From NCBI GenBank assembly GCA_947503265.1, contig CANNDC010000005.1, forward strand, positions 124,001 to 188,000: a stretch of DNA of 64,000 bases, read 5' to 3'. This stretch comes from an uncultured Alteromonadaceae bacterium (lineage in GTDB: Bacteria; Pseudomonadota; Gammaproteobacteria; Enterobacterales; Alteromonadaceae). Shown piece after piece: positions 56,111 through 64,000 of this stretch. The notes under the pieces were generated by a model that did no database searches, was not told where the DNA came from, and worked only from the letters and a program-made list of their open reading frames with translations. The position numbers and the translations under genes are program-made. How positions within the stretch are numbered: position 1 is the first letter of the stretch; each line of letters begins with the position of its first letter.

Positions 56111-56419
56111 TTGAAATTTTATTTATCTACTCGACAGATCCCTGAATTAAAAGAATTATCTATGCCTGAGCGTATGGCAGCTCTAAGAGCCGCAGAAAAC
56201 AAGCTAACGGCACCAGAAAAAACCCTTCTCAATATATTAAAACTACTCATCATTGTCCCTGTGTTCGTATTTATTTTGCGAGCCGGAGAAGATTGGTTTG
56301 CATTGGTGTGGGCAGGATGTTTTATCCTAGCCTATCCTTTCTTTCTAAAACCGTTTCAATATAGTTTGAGTGTAAAGTATTTAAAATTGAAATCCGAAAA
56401 TGGAGAACTATCCCAATGA
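56111..56419 (+). CDS. Small two-helix membrane protein upstream of galE
   Basis: From the TTG at 56111 the protein has about 102 aa and reads [20 protein letters not shown]. Two membrane helices follow (about 45-63 and 67-85). TTG is preferred as the start because a very strong ribosome site (GGAGGTG) lies 3 nt before it. An earlier in-frame TTG at 56066 overlaps the preceding terminator. The N-terminus resembles a small uncharacterised Alteromonadales family (DUF6170-like; low certainty). It overlaps galE by 4 bp (ATGA), so the two are translationally coupled. Confidence 0.75.
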   Translation: MKFYLSTRQIPELKELSMPERMAALRAAENKLTAPEKTLLNILKLLIIVPVFVFILRAGEDWFALVWAGCFILAYPFFLKPFQYSLSVKYLKLKSENGELSQ

Positions 56420-57429
56420 GCGCAATTTTAGTTACCGGAGGTGCTGGCTACATAGGCAGTCACACCGTTTTACAGCTGTTAGAAGCAGGAAAGCAAGTTG
56501 TTGTATTAGACAATCTTTGTAATTCTTCCCCTGAATCGCTAAGGCGCGTAGCAGAAATTACTGGAAAACAAGCTGAGTTCGTTGAAGGTGATATTACCGA
56601 TAGTGAAATTTTAGAGACTATCTTTACCGAGTACAGCATTGATTCAGTCATTCATTTTGCTGGACTCAAAGCGGTTGGCGAGTCGGTAGAGAAGCCACTT
56701 GCATACTACAGAAACAATGTATACGGCACCTTGGTAATGTGCGAAGTGATGAAAAAACATGGCGTTAAGAACATTGTTTTTAGTTCTTCCGCTACGGTAT
56801 ACGGCGACCCTACTTCATTGCCACTGCATGAGAAAATGCCTACCGGCCAGCCTACTAACCCCTATGGTCAATCTAAATTGATGGTGGAGTTGGTGCTAAG
56901 AGACCTGTATCAATCTGACAACGACTGGAACATTGTAATATTGCGTTATTTCAACCCGGCAGGTGCCCACCCTTCAGGTAAAATAGGTGAAAACCCAAAT
57001 GGTATACCAAACAACTTGATGCCATTTATCACGCAGGTAGCAACAGGTAAACGAGAAGTATTGTCTGTATTCGGTGATGATTATGATACGCACGATGGTA
57101 CGGGAGTCAGAGACTACATTCATGTTGAGGATTTAGCAGATGGCCACCTCAAAGCGTTGAACAAGATTGCAGAAAAAGCAGGCTTCGTTACCTACAACCT
57201 TGGCACGGGGCAAGGATATAGTGTTCTCGATATGATTAAAGAGTTCGAAAAACAGAGTGGTCAACCCATTCCTTATAAAATCGTACCACGCCGCGGTGGT
57301 GATATTGCAGCTTGCTATGCAGATCCCGAATTGGCAGCAAAAGAGTTAGGGTGGAGTGCACGCAAAGGATTATCAGAAATGTGCAAAGACTCATGGAATT
57401 GGCAATCAAATAATCCAACGGGTTATTAG
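56416..57429 (+). CDS. galE: UDP-glucose 4-epimerase
   Basis: This 337-aa extended SDR has [48 protein letters not shown] (catalytic Ser) and NPYGQSKLM (YxxxK). A C-terminal [13 protein letters not shown] motif and [14 protein letters not shown] follow. It interconverts UDP-glucose and UDP-galactose. It lies outside and opposite to the polysaccharide operon but shares the GalU product. It is coupled to the small membrane protein upstream and ends at a bidirectional terminator. Confidence 0.97.
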   Translation: MSAILVTGGAGYIGSHTVLQLLEAGKQVVVLDNLCNSSPESLRRVAEITGKQAEFVEGDITDSEILETIFTEYSIDSVIHFAGLKAVGESVEKPLAYYRNNVYGTLVMCEVMKKHGVKNIVFSSSATVYGDPTSLPLHEKMPTGQPTNPYGQSKLMVELVLRDLYQSDNDWNIVILRYFNPAGAHPSGKIGENPNGIPNNLMPFITQVATGKREVLSVFGDDYDTHDGTGVRDYIHVEDLADGHLKALNKIAEKAGFVTYNLGTGQGYSVLDMIKEFEKQSGQPIPYKIVPRRGGDIAACYADPELAAKELGWSARKGLSEMCKDSWNWQSNNPTGY

Positions 57430-57470
57430 GGTCTGTTGCCCTTTGCTGTATACATTTTATAGAGATTAAA

Positions 57471-57499
57471 AAAAACGCCGACTTAATGTCGGCGTTTTC
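57471..57499. terminator. Bidirectional terminator between galE and the cold-shock gene
   Basis: An 8-bp stem (ACGCCGAC with GTCGGCGT) and a 5-nt loop are flanked by an A run and TTTT. It lies between two convergent genes. Confidence 0.9.
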
Positions 57500-57522
57500 G
57501 TATTCATACTTAAGGTTTTACC

Positions 57523-57729
57523 TTAGATAGTTACATTTGCTGCTTGAGGACCTTTTTGACCCTGTTCGATATCAAATGAAACTTGTTGTCCTTCAGCTAG
57601 TGTTTTATATCCATCAATAGCGATAGCGCGGAAGTGTACAAACACATCAGAGCCACCGTTGTCAGGAGTAATAAAGCCGAAGCCTTTATCAGCATTGAAC
57701 CATTTAACTGTTCCAGTCGTCTTAGACAT
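57523..57729 (-). CDS. CspA-family cold-shock protein
   Basis: This 68-aa single cold-shock domain has [14 protein letters not shown] (RNP1) and DVFVHF (RNP2), ending GPQAANVTI. It binds RNA or single-stranded DNA as a chaperone. The frame continues to 57765, but the ATG at 57729 gives the conserved [11 protein letters not shown] start and has AGGAAAA upstream. A leader of roughly 85 nt is implied by the promoter candidate upstream. Which Csp paralogue this is cannot be told. Confidence 0.95.
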   Translation of the reverse strand: MSKTTGTVKWFNADKGFGFITPDNGGSDVFVHFRAIAIDGYKTLAEGQQVSFDIEQGQKGPQAANVTI

Positions 57730-57814
57730 AATAGTTTTCCTAATCTTCATAAATAGATAGCGCATGCACGCCAGTTTAGCCGTGTATAACGAAATGTACG
57801 ATGCATGTTACCTA

Positions 57815-57843
57815 ATAGAAAATATTCAAAACTAACTGGTCAA
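57815..57843 (-). promoter_or_regulatory. Candidate sigma70 promoter of the cold-shock gene
   Basis: On the minus strand TTGACC (57838-57843) and TTCTAT (57815-57820) are 17 bp apart, about 85 bp before the start codon. The remaining gene-free sequence to 58088 contains the yceH upstream region and nothing else recognised. Confidence 0.45.
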
Positions 57844-58088
57844 ACAGAGATAGCGAGAGTTTCTTCAAGTACAATGTATATAACGTTTCTGATACACGCT
57901 AAACCTAAGACTAGCAGAAAAAAATTTTGAGTATAGAGATTTCAGTATATTTTTCATTGAATTGGCTGCAATTTTCCGTATACAGATTAAGATGACAACT
58001 GAGTGACAGAATTATGAAAATAGTTTGGTCAGATTAATTCAATTGTTAAACCGCGCCATTCGAATTTAAAAACGCATAGGAAATAACC

Positions 58089-58760
58089 ATGTTGGTACAG
58101 CTTTCAGCCCTGCAATGTCGAGTTATAGGGGTGTTATTAGAAAAAGAAATCACCACTCCAGATCAGTATCCTCTGTCTCTGAACGCTTTAACTCTTGGGT
58201 GCAATCAAAAAAGCAATCGAGATCCTGTTTTGTCACTGGAAGAGTCAGAAGTACTGGATGTGGTTAACGAATTGATGGATATGAAATTGATCAATGAGCA
58301 CTCCGGTTTTGGTAGCCGAGTCTCTAAATATAAGCATCGATTTTGCAATACAGAATTTGGAGATTTGAAGTTTACACGACAGCAATTAGGTATCGTTTGC
58401 GTTTTGTTATTGCGCGGTCCTCAAACTCCAGGGGAATTGCGAACACGAACAAATCGATTGGCTGAGTTTACCGATGTCAACGAGGTGGAACAGACGCTTG
58501 AGTACATGAAAGCACTAAATGATGAATGTATCGTTGTTAAACTACCGAAAGAACCGGGGAAACGAGATTCTAGGTACATGCATTTGTTTAGTGGCGATCC
58601 AGATTTAGCAGAAATTGCTGAGAGATACCCCACGTCTTCACATTCGAATACCCTAGTTACCTCACCATTGAGCGAAAGAGTTCACGCATTAGAAGAAGAA
58701 GTGAAAAGTTTGAAAGAGCAAGTTGAAAGTATACACGAAGTAATCAAAGACTTGATGTGA
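58089..58760 (+). CDS. YceH family (UPF0502/DUF480) protein
   Basis: This 223-aa protein has the YceH signature along its length: RVIGVLLEKEITTPDQYPLSLNALTLGCNQKSNRDPV, then FTRQQLGIVCVLLLRGPQTPGELRTRTNRL. It ends in a C-terminal coiled coil (about 195-223). The fold is two winged-helix domains, so nucleic acid binding is plausible, but the function is unknown. The last 17 bp overlap the convergent GST-like gene. Confidence 0.92.
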   Translation: MLVQLSALQCRVIGVLLEKEITTPDQYPLSLNALTLGCNQKSNRDPVLSLEESEVLDVVNELMDMKLINEHSGFGSRVSKYKHRFCNTEFGDLKFTRQQLGIVCVLLLRGPQTPGELRTRTNRLAEFTDVNEVEQTLEYMKALNDECIVVKLPKEPGKRDSRYMHLFSGDPDLAEIAERYPTSSHSNTLVTSPLSERVHALEEEVKSLKEQVESIHEVIKDLM

Positions 58761-59862
58761 GTTGATCGAGGAACAGATGGTTGTTACGACGAACCACCCT
58801 GTGATCTATCCGAATTTTCATTACCTGAGGGACGCCTAGCGAAGTCAAAAAGTTATCCGCTTGGCGAATATCCTCTTTGTTCAAAGCAAAGTAATGATCG
58901 AGAATACGCTGTAATTTCCACTGATGAAAACTCGACACAGCGCGTCTTTCAGTTGCTTTTCCAATGCTAAATTCATGTTCACCAAGCATTCTCGGTAGTT
59001 TGTCTTTGTTTGGATTATCCATAATCCAATTGTTTAAACATTCGTTAGTACTGCGCAATACTGGCCAAAACTCTTCGAACAACCTTCGCAGCAAAGGCAA
59101 CAAAGAATCAGCTATCTGGTCGTCTTCCAACCACTCGCCCAAAGGCTGTTTCTGCCTGTTCATTCGTTCTATCCAGCGCACTACATTAGGTGCGATACGT
59201 TTTATTAACTTGCCCGGAGCGGGATCGCGATACAAATGAGCATAAAGTGGCCCCATTAAACCAAAATCGCCACGGCAGGGGCGTGTTCCCAGTAGATAGT
59301 TATGCTCGGCAAAGTGTTTATCGAGGCAGGTTAACACGTGATTCTCATACCAATCTTCGATTGCAGGAATAGATTTGTCGGTAATACCGAGCAAAGGTAC
59401 AAACCCTTTGAATTTAGCTCCAGCCTTTTTACCCACATATCGACGAATAAACGCTGGCATATTTGGCATAATAATCTTGCCAAATTCTTCGTGTATAAAA
59501 GGAAAATTATCGTGATTCCATCGATAATGCATTGCTGGGATCAACAACCATTCATCACCCCAAATTTCGAATAAGTGACTGACTAAATTTTGTTTTACGC
59601 CAGAAGGAACGACCGACCTCTCTGGAAAGTCATCTTCCATCTGATCGATAATAACTGATGTATCTTGAATATAGTGATCGTCAGGGGTTTTAAGAACAGG
59701 AATAAACCGCACACCGGTATTCGGCACTATGATTTTTTTATACACCTTGAGCGAAGAAAAAACCTCTTCAAAGGGAATTTGCTTAAATCGCAAATAAGCT
59801 CTCGCTTTACCACTATACAAAGACAGTGGGGCTCCATAAAGAGTGTAGGTTTTATCCTTCAC
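58744..59862 (-). CDS. Glutathione S-transferase-like protein
   Basis: A 372-aa protein. It has an N-terminal thioredoxin-fold GST domain (about 5-85, with YTLYGAPLSLYSGKARAYLRFK and a VRFIPVLKTPDDHYIQDTSVIIDQME cis-Pro and Ser/Asp-binding region). A large helical C-terminal part includes NYLLGTRPCRGDFGLMGPLYAHL. It is longer than classical GSTs (about 210 aa), and the last 110 residues match no domain I know. The substrate is unknown. It starts 6 bp before the end of the hydrolase gene region and may be co-transcribed with it. Confidence 0.85.
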   Translation of the reverse strand: MKDKTYTLYGAPLSLYSGKARAYLRFKQIPFEEVFSSLKVYKKIIVPNTGVRFIPVLKTPDDHYIQDTSVIIDQMEDDFPERSVVPSGVKQNLVSHLFEIWGDEWLLIPAMHYRWNHDNFPFIHEEFGKIIMPNMPAFIRRYVGKKAGAKFKGFVPLLGITDKSIPAIEDWYENHVLTCLDKHFAEHNYLLGTRPCRGDFGLMGPLYAHLYRDPAPGKLIKRIAPNVVRWIERMNRQKQPLGEWLEDDQIADSLLPLLRRLFEEFWPVLRSTNECLNNWIMDNPNKDKLPRMLGEHEFSIGKATERRAVSSFHQWKLQRILDHYFALNKEDIRQADNFLTSLGVPQVMKIRIDHRVVRRNNHLFLDQLTSSL

Positions 59863-59868
59863 CTTAAT

Positions 59869-60894
59869 TTATCGTCCATGGGACATCAAAAAATCGGATA
59901 GTGCTTTTAGCATTTCATTATGCAATGGATTAGACCGCGGAATCGAGCATTTCTCAGGGTTTTCCAACTGGCTTTCATCAAATTTCATCTCTGTCAGTTG
60001 TGCTTTGCTAACTACCACGTCAGCATGACAAACATCGTAAGATTTATCGATTTGAAACTTGGTTGATACTCCGTCATTAGCAGCAAGCAAAGACTCGACC
60101 CCCTTCCAGGGGGTGGTTACATCGGCCATAGAGTGCGCAGTAAAAATGGGAAGATTGAGTTTGCTACCCTTAGCAATTTTTTCGCGTATTTCAAAAATTA
60201 CATCAACTAGTTGCAAGGCAGCATAACGGGCCACGCTTGGATATTTATACGGATTTGGCCCTGTTGTCTTGTAATCACCATCGAGTAAACTGGCTAAGGT
60301 TCTTATTCCCCAAACTCCTGCCATGTCTTCTACCGATTCATCTAATGCCAAAGCTCCGGAAAACAACAACAATCCTTCCACCGTGTCAGGATGGTCAATG
60401 ATGTGCAAAGCACTCAGTGCACCGCCAGTGGAGAAACCACCAATCACCACGTCTTGACTGATGGTATGTGCAAAAGCGATGACCTCGTCAACGTGATCTG
60501 ACCAACGATTTGCTAGTTGCTCATCTTCCATATCTGCGTCGGCTTGTTTTAATCCGTGACCCGGCAATAAAGCAACGATAACCGTGTAGCCCAATTCATG
60601 GATGGCTGGCGCTATTGAGCGAAAAAAGTAAGGCGAGTCACTTAAGCCATGGAAAAGCACTACCGTTTTATTGGTTTTTTCTCCATGATGATAAATATAA
60701 GGTGCATTTCCTTCGTTTCTTAATCGAGAGGAACAAATCTTTATTATGTGTGCATCTTGTGAAGTACAGTCTTGAACACCGCCTAAACGACTCTCATAGA
60801 TCTCAACAAGGGGCTTCAGCCACTGCGGCTGTTTTGCCAACGTGGTTACGGAAAATAAAACGCCGACCAACAACGTAGCTAACCAAATCTTCAT
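59869..60894 (-). CDS. Exported alpha/beta hydrolase
   Basis: The 341-aa protein has a signal peptide (cleavage near residue 20, VTTLAKQ) and an alpha/beta-hydrolase core. VVLFHGLSDSPYFFRSIAP gives the oxyanion HG motif. GGFSTGG is the nucleophile elbow (Ser about 165). HSMADVTTP supplies the acid, and a His follows in VCHADVV. The order fits a serine lipase/esterase acting in the periplasm or outside the cell. Four conserved-looking Cys may form disulfides. The substrate is unknown. Confidence 0.88.
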   Translation of the reverse strand: MKIWLATLLVGVLFSVTTLAKQPQWLKPLVEIYESRLGGVQDCTSQDAHIIKICSSRLRNEGNAPYIYHHGEKTNKTVVLFHGLSDSPYFFRSIAPAIHELGYTVIVALLPGHGLKQADADMEDEQLANRWSDHVDEVIAFAHTISQDVVIGGFSTGGALSALHIIDHPDTVEGLLLFSGALALDESVEDMAGVWGIRTLASLLDGDYKTTGPNPYKYPSVARYAALQLVDVIFEIREKIAKGSKLNLPIFTAHSMADVTTPWKGVESLLAANDGVSTKFQIDKSYDVCHADVVVSKAQLTEMKFDESQLENPEKCSIPRSNPLHNEMLKALSDFLMSHGR

Positions 60895-61043
60895 AGTCTA
60901 ATTCCATATCAACAGTGGAAATTACTATAAACAGGCTAGCTATACTTTGCCATAACAATATTTTATTGAGATCTATTTTTAAGCCTTGATACTATTCAAA
61001 TTACCCGCAAAAACGACATTGATGAGATTAAGTCCCGATGAGA

Positions 61044-62495
61044 TTAAGCCCCTGGGCCGCATTCAATACAGTGTTCTCTTATCGCATCTCCAAGTCGCAA
61101 GTTAGCATGTAAGTCTCTTAATGCTGTTCTGACCCCTTCCTCAATAACGGGATGATAGAAAGGCATATCTAGCATTTGCTTGACAGTCATTTTAGCCTGC
61201 ACTGCCCAGGCTAAAAGGTGAGCGATATGTTCAGCCGCTGGCCCCACCATTTCAGCACCTAGAAACAACCCAGTGCCTTGCTCTGCATAAACGCGAAGCG
61301 TGCCTTTGTTTTTCAGCATGACGCGACTTCGCCCTTGGTTTTCAAACGATACCTCACCAGCTGCAAAACAGTCACAACTTCCATAGCGATCTTCAGCCTG
61401 ACGATATGTCATGCCTACCATGGCGATTTGAGGATCGGAAAATACAACGGAAATAGGTGTTCGGCGTAGGCCAGCTTTGGCTTGATTATCTCGCCCTGCA
61501 TTGTCTCCAGCAATTTTTCCTTGGTCAGTCGCTTCATGCAAGAGAGGCAACATATTGCTGGCATCACCCGCAATGAAAATATTGCTATCACCAACTTGCA
61601 TGGTAAATGGGTTGGCAATCGGTACTCCTCTTTCGTCCAAGGTCAAAGAGGTATTTTCAATTCCCAAGTTATCCACATTAGGGCGTCTACCTGTCGCTGC
61701 CAGCAAGTAATCAAATGATTCACTAACCTGCTCACCATTTAGATTTTTAAAAGACAATTCGACAGAATCTTTATTCTTACTAATCGAAACATCCTTTACT
61801 TCAGTATCTAAGTAGAATTCCTCGCTAAATATTTTTTCGCTTTTTTGCTTCACATTGGGATCAGTCAACGGCCCAATAGCTCCGCCAATACCGAACACTT
61901 TGACTCTAACACCCAAACGATGCAGAGCCTGTCCTAGCTCCAATCCAATGACGCCTGGACCAAAAATAGCCACAGATTCTGGCAAATCCTGCCAGTCAAA
62001 CACATCGTCATTGACGATTAATCTATCTTCGGCTTGATTGAAAAAACCAGGATAAGCAGGCCTTGAACCCGTGGCAATAACAATTCTGTTGGCTTTGATG
62101 AGGGTATGTTCATCTACTTGCAGCGTATTATCGTCAACGAAAGTTGCTCTTCCTTTAATCCTATCTTGCTCAGGAAAATTTTCGACCGTATCTACAACAA
62201 AGCCAGCAAACCTATCTCGCTCAGACCTGACGCGTTGCATAACTGCCTTGCCATCAATCTTCACGCTTCCTTCAAGGGTAATACCGAAGGGGCCTGATGA
62301 TGTCATTTCATGAGCTCTTTCAGCAGCGGCAATAAGCAATTTGCTTGGCATACAGCCAACTCGTGCGCACGTCGTTCCATAAGGACCATCTTCGATTAAT
62401 ACTACATTGTTAGTATGTGCCTTTGCAGCTCGATAAGCGCCCATTCCGGCAGTGCCCGCTCCGATAATGGCCACATCTGTTTGAATTGTTTTCAT
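61044..62495 (-). CDS. FAD-dependent pyridine nucleotide-disulfide oxidoreductase (Lpd-like) with C-terminal CxxC tail
   Basis: The 483-aa protein is a class I disulfide reductase. It has FAD motif DVAIIGAGTAGMGAYRAAK, redox motif GTTCARVGCMPSK (C-x4-C, about residues 43-48), NAD motif VAIFGPGVIGLELGQAL, AGDASNMLPLLHEA, and the interface His-Glu pair in HPVIEEG. It resembles dihydrolipoamide dehydrogenase, but no 2-oxoacid dehydrogenase genes are nearby. It ends HCIECGPGA, an extra CxxC that ordinary Lpd lacks and that recalls the C-terminal redox pairs of large thioredoxin reductases and MerA. It lies downstream of the peroxiredoxin-glutaredoxin gene, after a terminator. Confidence 0.9.
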   Translation of the reverse strand: MKTIQTDVAIIGAGTAGMGAYRAAKAHTNNVVLIEDGPYGTTCARVGCMPSKLLIAAAERAHEMTSSGPFGITLEGSVKIDGKAVMQRVRSERDRFAGFVVDTVENFPEQDRIKGRATFVDDNTLQVDEHTLIKANRIVIATGSRPAYPGFFNQAEDRLIVNDDVFDWQDLPESVAIFGPGVIGLELGQALHRLGVRVKVFGIGGAIGPLTDPNVKQKSEKIFSEEFYLDTEVKDVSISKNKDSVELSFKNLNGEQVSESFDYLLAATGRRPNVDNLGIENTSLTLDERGVPIANPFTMQVGDSNIFIAGDASNMLPLLHEATDQGKIAGDNAGRDNQAKAGLRRTPISVVFSDPQIAMVGMTYRQAEDRYGSCDCFAAGEVSFENQGRSRVMLKNKGTLRVYAEQGTGLFLGAEMVGPAAEHIAHLLAWAVQAKMTVKQMLDMPFYHPVIEEGVRTALRDLHANLRLGDAIREHCIECGPGA

Positions 62496-62545
62496 ATTTG
62501 TTTCCTTCGTGTCCTAGTTACGGGCACCTTGATAAATTTTAGGCA

Positions 62546-62570
62546 ATAAAAAGGGGCGACAAGTCGCCCC
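62546..62570 (-). terminator. Terminator after the peroxiredoxin-glutaredoxin gene
   Basis: A 7-bp GC-rich stem (GGGGCGA with TCGCCCC) and a 4-nt loop are followed by TTTTTATT on the minus strand, 17 bp after the stop. Confidence 0.88.
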
Positions 62571-62587
62571 CTGTCAGTCAAATCGAT

Positions 62588-63337
62588 TTATGCGCCGAAA
62601 TGGGCTTCCAAATCATCACTTCCACCGATATGTTTACCGCCGATGAAGACCTGAGGCACAGTCTCACGACCCGTTACCGCTTTAAGTGAGGTAATGGTTG
62701 CACCTTCACCCATCACAATCTCTTCATAGTCATAGCCTTTTTCTGTCAACAAGGCTTTTGCTTTTGCACAGAATGGGCAGCCTGGTTTGGTGAACAAACT
62801 AACTGGCTCTGAAGCAACCGCATCTGGTGCAATATAAGCAAGCATGGTATCAGCGTCAGAAACTTCAAACGGGTCGCCAGGTAAGTCTGGCTCGATGAAC
62901 ATTTTGTCAACCACACCGTCTTTGACCAACATTGAGTATCTCCAGCTTCTTTTGCCGAAACCAAGGTCGGCCTTGTCTACCAACAAACCCATGCCGTCAG
63001 TAAATTCGCCGTTGCCATCTGGAATCAAAGTCACGTTATCTGATTCTTGATCTGCTGCCCATGCGTTCATTACAAAAGTGTCGTTAACCGACATACAAAT
63101 GATGTCGTCTACACCGTTTTCTTTAAACGTTTTAGCCAGCTCATTGTAGCGAGGCAAGTGCGTTGAAGAACACGTTGGCGTAAATGCACCCGGCAATGAG
63201 AAAACAACCACTGTTTTGCCTGCAAACAACTCTTCAGATGTGCGGTCGACCCACTCATCGTTTGCACGAGTTCTGAATGTTACTGCTGGTACTTTTTGCC
63301 CAGATTTGTCTTCGAAGTTTGGATTAGCTTGTGTCAT
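62588..63337 (-). CDS. Hybrid peroxiredoxin-glutaredoxin
   Basis: A 249-aa two-domain protein. Residues about 1-165 are a Prx5-type peroxiredoxin with the peroxidatic Cys in [14 protein letters not shown] (about 50). Residues about 173-249 are a glutaredoxin with CPFC ([19 protein letters not shown]) and [18 protein letters not shown]. This fusion (as in Haemophilus PGdx) reduces peroxides with glutathione directly. The start at 63337 is chosen because GGAGA lies 6 nt upstream; the earlier ATG at 63349 would sit on that ribosome site. Confidence 0.97.
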   Translation of the reverse strand: MTQANPNFEDKSGQKVPAVTFRTRANDEWVDRTSEELFAGKTVVVFSLPGAFTPTCSSTHLPRYNELAKTFKENGVDDIICMSVNDTFVMNAWAADQESDNVTLIPDGNGEFTDGMGLLVDKADLGFGKRSWRYSMLVKDGVVDKMFIEPDLPGDPFEVSDADTMLAYIAPDAVASEPVSLFTKPGCPFCAKAKALLTEKGYDYEEIVMGEGATITSLKAVTGRETVPQVFIGGKHIGGSDDLEAHFGA

Positions 63338-63382
63338 GTATATCTCCATAAGGTTAAAAAGTTTTTTTGTTTCAGTGAGTGC

Positions 63383-63410
63383 AGTATAGCCACAATTATA
63401 AATCTTACAA
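63383..63410 (-). promoter_or_regulatory. Candidate sigma70 promoter of the peroxiredoxin-glutaredoxin gene
   Basis: On the minus strand TTGTAA (63405-63410) and TATACT (63383-63388) are separated by 16 bp and lie about 46 bp before the start codon. The remaining 63411-63886 is AT-rich and gene-free. It must hold the asnB promoter, but I recognise no specific site. Confidence 0.6.
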
Positions 63411-63886
63411 AATGATTAAATAAAATCAATGTAATCTATTTTTTAGATTAAAAGGAGGTTTCAGAATAACTGACAGTGTTTACGTGCTTTGGCTTATAAC
63501 GGCTCAATCAAATTTACGAAATCTCTATTTCGGAGTTTTGAGACAAATTCACTCGCTAACCCACTAAACTTTAACTTGATTAGCTCAAGCACTTTTGTTT
63601 ATTACCTTCTTTAATTTAATTTGGATATCAAACCGACCACTGTTTGCTGCAAAACATAACAATTTCAACGGATTAATTGCTAATTAACAAGAATAATCTA
63701 TTAAACATAAAATAAATCTAAATTTAACCTTGCAATTTCCAGTGAGACTGGCAAATTCACACCTCTAAATGCAAACATTTACCTTCTAGTAAGGTAGAAT
63801 TTGCAAATTCGTTTCATCAACCTATTGAATTTAGGTTAGAACGGTTAACTATTACTCAAAATCAGCAATAAGAGAGATGTTTTTTT

Positions 63887-64000
63887 ATGTGTGGAATATT
63901 CGGCATTCTGGATGTCAAAACAGATGTTTCAGAACTCAGAACACAAGCGTTAGAACTTTCAAAGCTGCTGCGTCATCGCGGCCCTGACTGGTCAGGTATT
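63887..64000 (+). CDS. asnB: Asparagine synthetase B, glutamine-hydrolysing (3' truncated by window)
   Basis: Only 38 codons are visible. They begin MCGIFGILD, with catalytic Cys2 exposed after Met removal, and reach LLRHRGPDWSGI, the class II glutaminase motif (Arg and Asp of RGPDxSG). That second motif with Trp-Ser matches housekeeping AsnB, unlike the polysaccharide AsnB homologue at 37,213 (HRGPDSRG). The ATG at 63887 follows AGAGAG. Confidence 0.92.
   Translation, partial: MCGIFGILDVKTDVSELRTQALELSKLLRHRGPDWSGI

Noticed and set aside
63411..63886. OxyR-type site or small RNA upstream of the peroxiredoxin-glutaredoxin and asnB genes
   Set aside because: The region is AT-rich with many weak partial matches. 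No spaced ATAG-type motif or terminator-ended structure stood out.

Overview
The window reads as the chromosome of an AT-rich marine gammaproteobacterium. Gene content and order (syd-queF-ppnN, glnE and hldE nearby, DUF3192, DUF2789, DUF3025, YceH, a peroxiredoxin-glutaredoxin fusion, an OtnA/OtnB-like polysaccharide export pair) fit Alteromonadales, probably an Alteromonas, Glaciecola or Paraglaciecola relative. The genus is an inference. No rRNA, tRNA, CRISPR array, prophage or complete insertion sequence was seen.

Region 1 (1-24,950) is core genome with mixed orientation. It holds a truncated SLC13 transporter, a NatAB-type ABC exporter, a Yip1-like membrane protein, an M28 lipoprotein peptidase, HldE, a haemolysin III-like protein, a GIY-YIG protein, a DUF350 protein, GlnE, a lipid A acyltransferase, a GNAT enzyme, syd/queF/ppnN flanked by two DUF3192 proteins, an HDOD-like protein, a degenerate isocitrate dehydrogenase homologue and a ComEA-like protein. 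Its most notable noncoding content is a strong CsrB-family regulatory RNA on the minus strand at about 15,868-16,140 (18 GGA motifs, several in hairpin loops, plus a terminator). It also holds two copies of one small inverted-repeat element (9,969-10,278 and 23,353-23,449).

Region 2 (25,024-54,114) is one long minus-strand surface polysaccharide locus of Wzx/Wzy type. In transcription order it runs: Wza-like SLBB exporter, Wzz, rmlB, rmlA, a PLP enzyme, an acetyltransferase, a FemAB-like protein, an aminotransferase, Wzx, a GT2, a 3,4-ketoisomerase, Wzy, an O-acyltransferase, an asparagine synthetase-like enzyme, a GT4, a dehydrogenase fusion, a heparinase II/III-like protein, a second GT4, a WbpV-like reductase/epimerase, a priming sugar transferase and a WbpM/PglF-type dehydratase. 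A terminator follows, then ugd-galU. The genes predict a repeat unit built on a UDP-linked 2-acetamido-2,6-dideoxy sugar, carrying a dTDP-3-acetamido-3,6-dideoxyhexose, with UDP-glucuronate available from GalU/Ugd.

Region 3 (54,115-64,000) returns to core genes: a POT peptide transporter, a small membrane protein with galE, a cold-shock protein, YceH, a GST-like protein, an alpha/beta hydrolase, an FAD disulfide reductase with an unusual C-terminal CxxC tail, a peroxiredoxin-glutaredoxin fusion and the first 38 codons of an AsnB.

The best candidates for something not yet described are the CsrB-like RNA, the catalytically degenerate IDH homologue, the CxxC-tailed reductase beside the Prx-Grx fusion, the inverted-repeat element family, and two decayed or startless reading frames inside the polysaccharide locus (47,594-47,779 and 50,048-50,299).
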